Of a stretch of 64,000 nt of DNA, positions 1-8,387 are shown one piece after another. The notes beneath the pieces were generated by a model. It did not search any database. It worked only from the letters and a program-made list of their open reading frames with translations, and was not told where the DNA came from. This stretch comes from VGTK01 sp046327915 (GTDB lineage: Bacteria; Desulfobacterota; Binatia; UBA12015): NCBI GenBank assembly GCA_046327915.1, contig JAXLXO010000029.1, positions 1-64,000 of the forward strand. The letters are read 5' to 3'. The first letter of the stretch is position 1, and each line of letters begins with the position of its first letter. Both the position numbers and the translations under genes were made by a program.

Positions 1-186
1 CGTCTTGCATTTCGCGCAGCCCTGGCGCGTTCGCGGAGCCCTTGGATCGTCCGTCGATGTGCGATGCGACATCGGCGATGACGACGCGTGCTCGTGCACG
101 CCGTTGTGGGCTGCGCCCGGTAAGGATGTCGTCGGTGCACGGACTTCCTGATTGAGCCAAGTGTTCCGTCAAGGCATGGTCCGGGC

Positions 187-567
187 ATGTCGGAGCGGCT
201 TCTCGTCGAGGTGGAGCAGGACGGTAGGTGGATCGCGGAGGTTTCTGCGCTCGCCGGCGTGCTCGCGTACGGTGCGACCCAGGACGAGGCGATCAAGCGG
301 GCCGAGGCGCTGGCTCTTCGTGTCATCGCCGACCGATCGCAGCGCGCTGAGGACAGGGGGGAACCCGTGAGCAAGGTCGAGCGGCTGGAGGCGCAGATCA
401 GATTGCTCACCCCGGGTGAGCTTGCGGAGTTCCGATCCTGGTACGAGAAGTTCGATTGCGGAGCTTGGGATACTCAGGTGGCCTCCGACGTCGAGGATGG
501 CAGGCTCGACGCGCTCGCAGACGCTGCACTCCGAGAGCACGTCCGCGGCGAGACGATGCCTCTTTGA
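187..567 (+). CDS. HicB-like/RelB-like fused antitoxin
   Basis: The 126-residue product reads as two antitoxin modules in one frame. Residues 1-60 match the HicB-type pattern (DGRWIAEVSALAGVLAYG, then a helix ending ALRVIADR). Residues 61-126 match the small antitoxin family with a LTPGELAEFRSWYEKFD motif and a DGRLDALADAALREH tail, usually encoded just upstream of a RelE-like toxin. An in-frame GTG at 367 preceded by a purine-rich stretch could start the second half as a separate protein. Known antitoxins of this kind bind their toxin and repress their own operon. The expected toxin downstream is only a remnant, so this antitoxin is probably an orphan. The fusion is seen directly; the function is family knowledge. 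Confidence 0.65.
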   Translation: MSERLLVEVEQDGRWIAEVSALAGVLAYGATQDEAIKRAEALALRVIADRSQRAEDRGEPVSKVERLEAQIRLLTPGELAEFRSWYEKFDCGAWDTQVASDVEDGRLDALADAALREHVRGETMPL

Positions 568-664
568 ACCACCACGCTTGGGCGGAGTTCTGGCAGCGCG
601 ATCGCGCTCTGCCTCGCAGCGTCCGCGTTTTTGCTGGATCGTGACGCACTTGGACCACGACCGA
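564..664 (+). pseudogene. Internally deleted RelE/ParE-like toxin remnant
   Basis: A TTG overlapping the antitoxin stop opens LNHHAWAEFWQRDRALP, which resembles the N-terminus of the small RelE-like toxins paired with this antitoxin type. The frame stops after 26 codons. In the next frame, from about 632, the sequence reads CWIVTHLDHDR, resembling the usual C-terminal motif of these toxins (a tryptophan-isoleucine strand followed by TH and DxDR-like residues). The central 45 or so codons expected between these pieces are missing and the reading frame is shifted. I infer a toxin inactivated by internal deletion. The match rests on memory of the family, not on a search. Confidence 0.45.
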
Positions 665-705
665 CACTGCGAACCGATGCGAGCGACCAACAACACGTAT
701 CCTGG

Positions 706-1656
706 ATGACGGACCACACCCGCACCCGCTACCGCGGCGCTCTCCTCGGCCTCGCCACCGGCGACGCCCTCGGCACGACCCTCGAGTTCCGCCCGCCCGG
801 CACCTTCACCCCGATCGACGACATGATCGGCGGCGGCCCGTTCCACCTGTCCCCCGGCGAGTGGACCGACGACACCTCGATGGCGCTCTGCCTCGCCGAG
901 AGTCTGATCGAGTGCCGCGGCTTCGACGCGATCGACCAGCTCGAGCGCTACGTCCGCTGGCGCGACGACGGCCACCTGAGCTCGAACGGCCGCTGCTTCG
1001 ACATCGGCAACGCAGTCAGCGCCGCGCTCGCGCGCTTCGAGCGCACGCGCGAGCCGTGGTGCGGCTCGGAGGCACCGCACACCGCCGGCAACGGCTCGCT
1101 GATGCGCCTCGCGCCGGTCGTCCTCGCGCACGCGCACGATCCGACGCTCGCGGTGCGCCGCGCCGCCGACAGCTCGCGCACGACGCACGCCGCGCGCGAG
1201 GCGGTCGATGCGTGCCGCTGGTTCGCGATCCTCCTGCTGCGCGCGCTCGACCCGCACGCGACGAAGGAGGTCATCCTCGCGCCCGACTTCTCCGCGGCTG
1301 AACGGCGTGCACTTGCCGCCGTTCCGCTCGCGCCGCGCATCGCGGAGATCACCGCGGGGTCGTTCGCCGTCAAGCACCCACCAGACGTCACGGGCGAAGG
1401 CTACGTCGTCCGGTCAATCGAAGCGGCGCTCTGGGCCTTCCACCGCAGCGACTCCTTCCGCGACGGCGCGCTGCTCGCCGTGAACCTCGGCGACGACGCG
1501 GACACGACGGGCGCGATCTACGGCCAGATCGCGGGCGCCTTCCACGGCGAGCGCGGGATCCCGGCGGAGTGGCGCGCGAAGCTCGCGCTGCGCGAGGAGA
1601 TCGAGTCGTTCGCCGACAGCCTGCTCGAGCTGCGCGCGGCGCTCGCCGAGCGATGA
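706..1656 (+). CDS. ADP-ribosylglycohydrolase family protein
   Basis: This 316-residue protein has the DraG/ARH fold signatures: GDALG near residue 20, the metal-binding WTDDTSM near 53-59, and LGDDADTTGAIYGQ near 261-275, where the paired aspartates complete the binuclear magnesium site. The family removes ADP-ribose from arginine, serine or small molecules. ATG 706 is chosen because homology begins with TRYRGALLG; the frame stays open further upstream but carries no domain. The gene converges on a RES-domain toxin gene 37 bases away, so a role in reversing ADP-ribosylation or handling NAD products is possible but unproven. The substrate cannot be told from sequence. Confidence 0.9.
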   Translation: MTDHTRTRYRGALLGLATGDALGTTLEFRPPGTFTPIDDMIGGGPFHLSPGEWTDDTSMALCLAESLIECRGFDAIDQLERYVRWRDDGHLSSNGRCFDIGNAVSAALARFERTREPWCGSEAPHTAGNGSLMRLAPVVLAHAHDPTLAVRRAADSSRTTHAAREAVDACRWFAILLLRALDPHATKEVILAPDFSAAERRALAAVPLAPRIAEITAGSFAVKHPPDVTGEGYVVRSIEAALWAFHRSDSFRDGALLAVNLGDDADTTGAIYGQIAGAFHGERGIPAEWRAKLALREEIESFADSLLELRAALAER

Positions 1657-1693
1657 TCCGGACGCACCGTCCGGCCGGCATCCGACGATCGCG

Positions 1694-2167
1694 TCATCGC
1701 CCATGGAAGAGCCGCGGATCCCATTCCACCGGCTGTGCCTTGCTCGCCTTGATGCGAACGAAGTCCGGATGTGCGGGGTTGATCAGGACGTTGCGTTCGA
1801 GCCTCGTCACGGCCGACGGCACCAGCAGGACCGCGGTGCGACGCTTCGTGTGCCACGCGTCGCCGATCCGACGGGTTGCCTCGACGTCGGTCCAGTCCTT
1901 GACGTCCGAGGTGGTCAGCTCGTCGATCGCGACGCCCGGCGGGATCGTGATGGTTGCGAAGCGCAGGTCGCGCGGGGCGCGTCCGATGTTTGCGTGCACG
2001 AGGATCTCGAGCATCGCGCCCGAGAACGTCTCGGACGCGTACACGACCGGTCTCCCGAGCGAGTTCCAGCGGCCCGGGTATCGACCCGCGCCGTCTCCCG
2101 AGAGGATCGGGAACAGGCTCTTGCAGATCCGGTAGGCGCGAAAGCCGGCGCTACGCCGGGATGCCAT
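1694..2167 (-). CDS. RES-domain toxin
   Basis: The 157-residue product carries the RES motif set: AYRICK near residue 10, RWNSLGRPVVYASE near 35-48 and a following serine and glutamate in SGAMLEILVH. RES proteins are toxins of the Xre/MbcA-ParS systems and act on NAD (NAD phosphorolysis or hydrolysis, or protein ADP-ribosylation in some members). ATG 2167 overlaps the end of the upstream antitoxin by 17 bases, the usual translational coupling for this system. No truncation is seen and all RES core residues are present, so it is likely active. Confidence 0.88.
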   Translation of the reverse strand: MASRRSAGFRAYRICKSLFPILSGDGAGRYPGRWNSLGRPVVYASETFSGAMLEILVHANIGRAPRDLRFATITIPPGVAIDELTTSDVKDWTDVEATRRIGDAWHTKRRTAVLLVPSAVTRLERNVLINPAHPDFVRIKASKAQPVEWDPRLFHGR

Positions 2168-2585
2168 GCGCGAGCTTCCACAGGACCGATTCGGCCTCGA
2201 GCGCACCGAGCTCGGTCGTGGCGGCCTCGAGCGGCGACGCGCCGTTCAGCTCGGGATGCGGACGACGCAGCCATTCGTGTGCGTCGTCGGTGTCGCCCCA
2301 GACGAGCTCCGCCGTCGCGATCAGGCGAGCGAGCCGCGCGACGCGCTCGCTGGCGTGCGCGCCGAGCCGTCGACGGCTGCGGGCGAGCGTCGCCTTCGGG
2401 ACGACGCGGTAGAGCGCCCTGGTTCGCTCGCCACGATCCGGGACCACGCGTTCGACGCACGATTCGAGCGCGGCCGCCGGCAGCCCCGCGGTTACCCGGT
2501 CGATCAACTCGGCGGTCGACCGGATGCGGCGGCCGAGCACGCGCTCTCCGCCCATCACCTGCGCGATCTTCGTGGCTCCGACCAT
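2151..2585 (-). CDS. Xre/MbcA/ParS-type antitoxin
   Basis: This 144-residue protein has an N-terminal helical DNA-binding region (residues about 10-80) and a C-terminal DUF2384-like toxin-binding domain with LIATAELVWGDTDDAHEWL and a following LNGASPLE segment, the hallmark of Xre/MbcA/ParS antitoxins. It should neutralise the RES toxin encoded immediately downstream and autorepress the pair. ATG 2585 is preceded by GAGGAGAAGGA at good spacing, so the longer frame upstream is not used. The 131-base gap to the divergent helicase gene probably holds the operator; no clear palindrome was picked out there. Confidence 0.87.
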   Translation of the reverse strand: MVGATKIAQVMGGERVLGRRIRSTAELIDRVTAGLPAAALESCVERVVPDRGERTRALYRVVPKATLARSRRRLGAHASERVARLARLIATAELVWGDTDDAHEWLRRPHPELNGASPLEAATTELGALEAESVLWKLAHGIPA

Positions 2586-2716
2586 CGATCCTTCTCCTCG
2601 TCTCGATTGAGACTGTTTGTAGTCTCGGGTGAGTCTTGGCGCAAGCGTTCGAGCGTTTCGCCGGATCCATCTCGTGTCTGGCGCGACCGCGCCCCGCCGT
2701 GGCAAGGAACCACGCG

Positions 2717-4615
2717 ATGGCCACCGGTTACGCAGTCCCGGACCGTCTCGCGAAAGCCACCCGCGGCGAGCAACTCACGTACACGTGGCTCTGCGACGCG
2801 CTCCCCGACGAGTTCGACGTCTGGCACGAGCCGCGGATCGGCGGCAGCAAGCCGGACGTCGTCGTGTTCGGCGCAAACCTCGGACTGCTCGTCCTCGAGG
2901 TGAAGGACTGGTCCGCGGACGCGATCGTCGGAGTGACGCCAGCACGGAGCGTCGACCTGCAGAACGCAGCGGACGTGAAGACCAGGACGCACCCGGTCGA
3001 GCAGGCGGAGCAGCACCTCTTCACCATCAAGGAGAAGCTCGAGCGCGAGCCGCCCTGCGTCCACGCGAGCGGCGCGCATCGCGGCAACCTGCAGTTCCCC
3101 TTCGCGAAGGGCGCCGTATTCACGAACCTGACGGTGCGCGACGTCGAGCAGCTCGACCTGTGCACGGGCTACGCCTCTGGCGCCGTGCTCGCCGGCGACG
3201 AGATCGGCACGTCCGCGCCGTGGGCGCTCCGTGGCCGCGATCTCGTCGACCGGCTGCGGCGCGCGTTCGGCGTCGGGTTCTCGTGGACCGCGACCGATCA
3301 GATGCGCGCTTCCGTCTGCAGCGTTCTCTCTCCCGAGACGACGGTCCGGCGGACCTACGCCGGGCGCGTCGTGAAGGGCGCGCCCGCCGCAGCGCACCAG
3401 GTTGCGCTACCGATGGCGACGACGCGACCGATGTCGGAGGAGCAACGTCAAGTAGCGCTCCAGCTCTCGGGCGGACACCAGGTGCTGCAGGGCGTCGCCG
3501 GCAGCGGCAAGAGCGAAGTCGTCGCCGCACGCGCCCGCATCCTCGCCGACGCGAACCCGGCGTGGCGCATCCTCGTCCTCTGCTTCAACGTGAGCCTCGC
3601 CGCGTGGCTGCGCTCGCGCGTGTTCGAGGGCGGCGAGCTGCAGGGCCACGCGCTCACCGTCCTGCACTTCCACGAGTGGGCGCGCGATCTGCTCGACCGC
3701 GCCGGCATCGGGTACGCACGGCGGATCTACGAGCAGCAGGACGCGTTTCCGAAGCTCCTTCTCGACGCGCTCCGCGACGGTCGGATCACGCAGCGCTACG
3801 ACGCGGTGATCGTCGACGAGGGACAGGACTTCTCTGTCCCGATGCTGCAGGCGTGCCTCGCCGCGCTGAAGCCCGATCGCGAGACGTTCCTGCTGGCGCT
3901 CGACAACGCGCAGAAGATCTACGAAGGCGCGGACGTCCCGCTGTCGACGGCCGGCGTCCGCGCGCGCGGCAACGCGAAGATCCTCAAGGTCAATCACCGC
4001 TGCTCGCGCGAGATCAACACGTTCTCGCGCCGCTTCCTGTGGGGCGACGCGGAGGAGGGTACGACGATCCGCGTCGGCGACCAGAGTGCCATCGTGCCGC
4101 TCTCGTCCGACCGCTCCGGCGAGCCGGTCGAGGTCCGCCGCTGCCCGGACGTGCTCGAGCAGGCGACGTGGGCCGCCGCCCGCTGTCAGGAGCTCGCATC
4201 GCAGGGCTGGACGCCGGACGAGATGGCGGTGCTCTACGCGAGCTCGCACGTGAACGCGCTCGGCGCGCCGGTCGCCCGCGACGCCACGGACGCCATCGAC
4301 CTCGTGACGCTCCTTCAGGAGGCGTTCGGGGAAGCGCAGGTACCGCTACACTGGCTGTCGCGCGACCGCGGCACGAAGGCCGACGCGGTCCTCGACCACG
4401 GCGGCGTCGCGCTGTCCACGGTGCACAGCTTCAAGGGCCTCGAGTCGCGCATCGTGGTGCTGTTCGGCATGGACCGCCCGCGCGACGGCGCGGGCGCGCG
4501 TCCGCAGGCGAAGTCGCTGCTCTACGTTGGAATGACGAGAGCGACGCACCGGCTGCTGGTGCCGTGGTCGAATGCGGAGGGATTCGGGGCGGAGGCGGAG
4601 ACGCTCGGCGGGTGA
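2717..4615 (+). CDS. NERD nuclease-domain / UvrD-like helicase
   Basis: The 632-residue protein starts with a NERD domain (residues about 15-130; KPDVVVFGANLGLLVLEVKDW keeps the D...ExK core of PD-(D/E)XK nucleases). A superfamily 1 helicase follows: Walker A GVAGSGKSEV near 258, Walker B VDEGQDF near 367, NHRCS near 425, STVHSFKGLE near 567 and YVGMTRA near 602. It should bind and unwind DNA using ATP and possibly cut it. NERD-helicase proteins occur sporadically in genomes and are often near restriction or defence genes. ATG 2717 is chosen as the first residue before the conserved part. It is divergent from the RES/Xre pair, which suggests an accessory, possibly defensive, island. Confidence 0.85.
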   Translation: MATGYAVPDRLAKATRGEQLTYTWLCDALPDEFDVWHEPRIGGSKPDVVVFGANLGLLVLEVKDWSADAIVGVTPARSVDLQNAADVKTRTHPVEQAEQHLFTIKEKLEREPPCVHASGAHRGNLQFPFAKGAVFTNLTVRDVEQLDLCTGYASGAVLAGDEIGTSAPWALRGRDLVDRLRRAFGVGFSWTATDQMRASVCSVLSPETTVRRTYAGRVVKGAPAAAHQVALPMATTRPMSEEQRQVALQLSGGHQVLQGVAGSGKSEVVAARARILADANPAWRILVLCFNVSLAAWLRSRVFEGGELQGHALTVLHFHEWARDLLDRAGIGYARRIYEQQDAFPKLLLDALRDGRITQRYDAVIVDEGQDFSVPMLQACLAALKPDRETFLLALDNAQKIYEGADVPLSTAGVRARGNAKILKVNHRCSREINTFSRRFLWGDAEEGTTIRVGDQSAIVPLSSDRSGEPVEVRRCPDVLEQATWAAARCQELASQGWTPDEMAVLYASSHVNALGAPVARDATDAIDLVTLLQEAFGEAQVPLHWLSRDRGTKADAVLDHGGVALSTVHSFKGLESRIVVLFGMDRPRDGAGARPQAKSLLYVGMTRATHRLLVPWSNAEGFGAEAETLGG

Positions 4616-4713
4616 ACGCGTCGACGTGCGTGGGTGCGGGTTTTGTCTGCCGTGCCGCCGAGACACGGGCGATTCCGGTTGAGCCGGCCGGGCAGTGAGG
4701 GCAGGCTGACGGC

Positions 4714-4965
4714 ATGGCGCATTCTCTTCGGATGCCACCTCCGGGATTCGACGATCTCTCCGTCGACGAGCAGATCGACTACGTGCAGTCGCTCTGGGAC
4801 CGGATCGCCGTGAGCGTGGGTGAGTTGCCGCTTGCGGATTGGCAACGCGAAGTTCTGGACCAGCGCCTCGTCGCGCACCGGGCGTCTCCTGACGAAGCTC
4901 GTCCGTGGGGCGAGGCTCTCGACTTCCTCGAGCAACGGCTGAGGGCTCGGTCGAGCTCGCGATGA
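4714..4965 (+). CDS. Addiction-module antitoxin (RelB-like, TIGR02574 type)
   Basis: This 83-residue acidic helical protein has the SVDEQIDYVQSLWDRI opening and the PDEARPWGEAL middle segment typical of the 'putative addiction module component' family. It overlaps the next gene by four bases (ATGA), the standard antitoxin-toxin arrangement. Known members bind a ParE/RelE-fold toxin through the C-terminal tail and repress the operon through the N-terminal part. ATG 4714 is used; ATG 4732 is an alternative start that would remove six residues. Confidence 0.85.
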   Translation: MAHSLRMPPPGFDDLSVDEQIDYVQSLWDRIAVSVGELPLADWQREVLDQRLVAHRASPDEARPWGEALDFLEQRLRARSSSR

Positions 4966-5255
4966 CCGAGCTTCGAGTTCGGCCGGAAGCCGAGCTCGAC
5001 GTCTTCGAAGCTTCTCTCTGGTACGAGCAGGAGCGAGATGGACTCGGCGCCGTCTTCCTTCAGACGCTCCGGCGCGTTCTGGCTCGCATCGAAGCGTCGC
5101 CGCTTCAGTTTCCTCTGGTCACGACGGACGTTCGTCGGGCGGTTCTTCCACGATTCCCCTTCGGGGTCTTCTTTTTCGTCGACGCCGACGCGGTCGTCGT
5201 GATCGCGGTCATGCACCTGCACCGCCGTCCGGGTTCATGGGCGCCGCGACGCTGA
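4962..5255 (+). CDS. ParE/RelE-fold toxin
   Basis: The 97-residue product shows the ParE fold order: TELRVRPEAELDVFEASLWYE (strand and helix), then ARIEASPLQFPLV, VRRAVLPRFPFGVFFFVD and a final strand VVVIAVMHLHRRP. These correspond to the conserved arginine-rich core of ParE-type gyrase inhibitors and related RelE-fold toxins. The start ATG lies inside the ATGA overlap with the antitoxin stop. The module looks intact and complete, unlike the one at the left end of the window. Whether the target is gyrase or mRNA cannot be read from the sequence. Confidence 0.88.
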   Translation: MTELRVRPEAELDVFEASLWYEQERDGLGAVFLQTLRRVLARIEASPLQFPLVTTDVRRAVLPRFPFGVFFFVDADAVVVIAVMHLHRRPGSWAPRR

Positions 5256-5299
5256 ATCGCCAAGGGTGGCAAGCCGGAACGAGTACGGCAGCGCGTCAC

Positions 5300-5620
5300 G
5301 CCACCGCCGCGGCGAACTGCGCGAACAGGTCCCCCGGCAGGTCGTGTGTGAGCCGCCAGCGGATCGACATCGGCCGCTCGCCCTCGTGCGACACGTACCG
5401 CGCCGTGGCGCGTCACCCGCCATCGAACAAATTTCCGCAATTCGATCGTGTCCGCCTCGCGAACGCGCGACACTGCGTCGTGGCACGCCACGGCACACCA
5501 TCCCAGGACGTGAACCTCCTCATCGCGATGATTCTCGCGGAGATGCTCGATGGCCCGGGCGACGACCGCGGCGGCGCCGACCCGTCGGGTAGGGGCAAGC
5601 CGGCGCGGCCCGACGCAGCG
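5300..5620 (-). pseudogene. Possible decayed gene in the 5.26-5.79 kb gap
   Basis: The 540-base gap between the ParE toxin and the histidine kinase has no intact gene. On the minus strand two protein-like stretches lie in adjacent frames: IEHLRENHRDEEVHVLGW followed by ADTIELRKFVRW (about 5560-5410), then RYVSHEGERPMSIRWRLTHD and PGDLFAQFAAAVA ending at a TGA near 5297-5299. Their composition looks like real protein rather than frame shadow, and they join with one frameshift near 5405. I do not recognise the family with confidence. This may be the C-terminal half of a gene lost by frameshift; the rest of the gap shows nothing. Confidence 0.3.
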
Positions 5621-5794
5621 AAGGACTGAACGAGTCGCGGGCCGTCGGTCGGATGCGACACGCGCCCCCCGGGCGGCACGCGCCCCCGAATTGACCCGGA
5701 CACCCCGCGTGATGCACCGTCCGCCCTGGCATCTGCGTGCCCGGAGCGCACGGCGCCTCAAGCCCGGGTAGCGGGACGGCCGAATTCCTCCTCG

Positions 5795-7228
5795 ATGGGC
5801 CCCACAGGCCAGCGCGTTCGCAGACTCCTGCGCAACCTCGTCGACGGCGGCGTCCGCCCGTCCGACCCGCGCTACCGCGACGTCAAGTACATGCGCCGCA
5901 TGCGCACCCTGAACCTGATGGTCCTCGGCCTCCTCGCGGCCTGTCCGATGACGATCGTCCTGCTCGTCATCGGCGGCGGCGGCCTCAGCATGCTGCCGGT
6001 GCTGATCGTGTCGTCACTCGGCGTGCTGGTCTACGCCGGCATCCGGCGCGGGATGCCGCTCGAGTGGGCGACGCACGTCGTCGTCGGGCTCATCATGGTC
6101 GTCCTCGCGTACCGGCAGGCGGAGCTCGGCGGGCTGGAGATGGTCGGCCAGGCGTGGACCTACGCGCCGCCGATCGTCGCGGGGCTGCTTCTCGGCGTGC
6201 GCGGCGCCGCGGTCTACACGACGCTGCTCAGCGCGCAGATCGCGGCCTTCGCGTGGCTGGAGAGCCGCGGCGTCCGCTTCCCCGTCCCGATCCCGGCCGA
6301 CAACCTTCCGGCCTACACGGCCGGCGTGCAGATCCTGTGCGCGTGGACCTTCTTCGCGCTGGTGACGGCGTTCATCTCCGCGCAGGCCGCCGCCGAGCGC
6401 CGCATGCTGCAGCTCAACCGCTCGCTCGTACGCTCGCGCGACCGCGCGCACGACGCCACGCGCGCGAAGTCGCAGTTCCTCGCCAACGTGAGCCACGAGA
6501 TCCGCACGCCGATGAACGTCATCTTCGGCATGACAGAGATCGTCGAGTCGGAGGGCGGCCTCAGCGACGAGCAGCGCGACTGCCTCGCGCGCACGCGCAA
6601 TGCTGCCACGACCTTGCTGGCCCTCGTCGACGACGTGCTCGACGTGTCGCGCATCGAGGCAGGCAAGCTGACGCTCGACGTCGTCGAGACGAGCCTCGAG
6701 GCGCTGCTGCTCGAGATCGCGGACCTGCTGCGTCCGCGTGCGGAGGCGAAAGGCCTGGATCTCGCGTGCGACGTGAGCGCGGCGATTCCGACGCGGCTTC
6801 TCGCCGATCCGGTGCGTCTGCGGCAGATCGTCACCAACCTCGTCGGCAACGCCGTCAAGTTCACGGAGCGCGGACGCGTCGAGGTGAGAGCGCGCCTCCT
6901 CGTCGAGACGCCGCTCGGCGCCACCGTGCGCATCTCCGTCGCCGATACGGGCATCGGCATCGCGCGCGATCGCCACGCGGCCGTCTTCGAGAGCTTCACG
7001 CAGGCCGACGGCAGCTCGACGCGCCGCTTCGGCGGCACGGGTCTCGGCCTCACCATCTGCCGCGACCTGGTGCGCCTCATGGGTGGCGAGCTGCAGCTCG
7101 ACAGCACGCCTGACATCGGCAGCGAGTTCCGCGTCGTGCTCTTCCTCGAGAAGCCTGCGGCTGCACGCACGCAGCGCGCGGCCGACGAAGCGAACGAGGC
7201 CGAGCTGCCGGTCAGGCTTTCGGCGTAG
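5795..7228 (+). CDS. Membrane sensor histidine kinase
   Basis: This 477-residue protein has about six hydrophobic segments in residues 35-210 and then a full kinase core: H-box NVSHEIRTPMN (phosphorylated His near residue 233), N-box LVGNAVKFT, G1 ADTGIGI, F-box FESFTQAD and G2 GGTGLGL. The core resembles hybrid kinases of the BarA type, but there is no receiver domain; the protein ends soon after the G2 box. It would autophosphorylate in response to a membrane or extracellular signal and pass phosphate to a separate response regulator, which is not encoded nearby. The ATG lies after an in-frame-free region with a GAATTCCTCCTCG leader; the ribosome site is weak. Confidence 0.92.
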   Translation: MGPTGQRVRRLLRNLVDGGVRPSDPRYRDVKYMRRMRTLNLMVLGLLAACPMTIVLLVIGGGGLSMLPVLIVSSLGVLVYAGIRRGMPLEWATHVVVGLIMVVLAYRQAELGGLEMVGQAWTYAPPIVAGLLLGVRGAAVYTTLLSAQIAAFAWLESRGVRFPVPIPADNLPAYTAGVQILCAWTFFALVTAFISAQAAAERRMLQLNRSLVRSRDRAHDATRAKSQFLANVSHEIRTPMNVIFGMTEIVESEGGLSDEQRDCLARTRNAATTLLALVDDVLDVSRIEAGKLTLDVVETSLEALLLEIADLLRPRAEAKGLDLACDVSAAIPTRLLADPVRLRQIVTNLVGNAVKFTERGRVEVRARLLVETPLGATVRISVADTGIGIARDRHAAVFESFTQADGSSTRRFGGTGLGLTICRDLVRLMGGELQLDSTPDIGSEFRVVLFLEKPAAARTQRAADEANEAELPVRLSA

Positions 7229-7243
7229 GCATCGGCCGGACGT

Positions 7244-8233
7244 TCACGCCTTCGGCGTCGGCGCCGGCGTCGGCGACGGCTTGACGGTCACCTCCACCGT
7301 CGTCAGCGTCGTCGTCGAGTCCACCACGATGATCGTCGACGTCCCAGCCGCGTTCGACGTGAACACGAACGGATCGCCCGCCGCGGGCACGATCTGCGGC
7401 TGCACGCTGCCGCCCGTCGTCACGTTCAGCTCGTACGGCGGTACGCCGCCGGTGATCACGAAGAGGAACGTCTTGCCGTAGTCTACCGACGCCTTGTTCG
7501 GCGTGACCACGAGGGCCGCGGGCTTCGCCGTCGGCGTGGGCTTCGGGCTCTGCGTCGGCGTCGGGACCGGGCTCGGCGTCGGCACGGGCGACGGCGTCGG
7601 CGGCGGACTCGGGCTCGCGGTCGGCTTCGGCGACTGCGTCGGTGTGGGCTTCGGGGTCGCTGTCGGAGTGGGCTTCGGCGACGCGGTCGGCGTCGGCGTC
7701 ACGGCCGGCGTCGGGCACACGGGCGCCGGTGTCGGCGTCGGAACGGGCGATGGGCTCGGCGTCGGCTGGATCGGCGGCGGCTCGAAGAACGTGCCGCTCA
7801 GCGTGACCGAGCTGATGAACGTCCAGTCGGGGCACTGCGTGGGATCGCAGGTCTCCGATCCGAAGCAGTCGTACGTGTAGACCGCGAGCGCGGGATCGTC
7901 GTTCGGCACGACGCTCGTCGGGCTGCACCACACGAACTGCGGCGGGCCGCCATCGGGGAAGAACACGTTGCCGATCAGCACGCCGTCGTCGCGGTTCTCG
8001 GTGATCGCCCAGCGCGCGCCGGCGACGTCGCGGCTGATGATGCTCGACCCGCCGTCCATTCCGATCTGGAAGCCGTTGTACGCGCCGCCCGCGGACGGCG
8101 TGAAGCCGATCGCGAGCAGCGTGAGCGCCACAACGACCGCACCCTGCGACGAGCGCGAAGCGCGGCCGCGCGAGAGATCGCGGACGTGACCGGGGCGAGA
8201 CATGCGGCGATGCGAACGCAACGCCCGTGCCAT
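7244..8233 (-). CDS. Secreted protein with Pro/Thr-rich repeat linker
   Basis: The 329-residue product has a signal-like hydrophobic segment (GAVVVALTLLAIGFTPSAGG, about residues 31-50). A compact N-terminal domain follows with paired cysteines (CSPTS, CFGSETCDPTQC), residues 50-150. Residues 155-245 are a long PTPSPVPTPT-type linker, and residues 245-320 form a beta-rich domain beginning LVVTPNKASVDYGKTF, which looks like an Ig-like or bacterial surface domain. It is probably exported and anchored or released at the cell surface. The DNA repeats at 7500-7780 are simply the PT-coding linker. ATG 8203 is an alternative start. It converges on the histidine kinase with 15 bases between stops. 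Function is unknown. Confidence 0.75.
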   Translation of the reverse strand: MARALRSHRRMSRPGHVRDLSRGRASRSSQGAVVVALTLLAIGFTPSAGGAYNGFQIGMDGGSSIISRDVAGARWAITENRDDGVLIGNVFFPDGGPPQFVWCSPTSVVPNDDPALAVYTYDCFGSETCDPTQCPDWTFISSVTLSGTFFEPPPIQPTPSPSPVPTPTPAPVCPTPAVTPTPTASPKPTPTATPKPTPTQSPKPTASPSPPPTPSPVPTPSPVPTPTQSPKPTPTAKPAALVVTPNKASVDYGKTFLFVITGGVPPYELNVTTGGSVQPQIVPAAGDPFVFTSNAAGTSTIIVVDSTTTLTTVEVTVKPSPTPAPTPKA

Positions 8234-8387
8234 GCGAACCGCCGCCCGCGGGGCAGGAACCCGGCACTTGACGGGCGCGCATCACCCATGGAGGTGGGCA
8301 ATTTCTGCCTACCCGCGGCGCCTCGTTGCCGCGTCGAACTCCGCGCTTGCGTCGTCTCCCCCCGCCGACGTATGCCGGCGCGAGGCC

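Noticed and set aside
1..186. Possible upstream gene end at the left edge
   Set aside because: No frame with protein-like composition reaches into the window and I see no motif, so nothing is annotated.
169..1377. 400-codon minus-strand frame opposite the antitoxin fusion and the glycohydrolase
   Set aside because: No family resemblance and skewed composition; the plus strand encodes conserved proteins.
7500..7780. Tandem-repeat-like DNA with many GTCGG and GGCGT units
   Set aside because: It is the coding sequence of a PTPSP-type linker in the minus-strand gene, not a CRISPR or noncoding repeat array.
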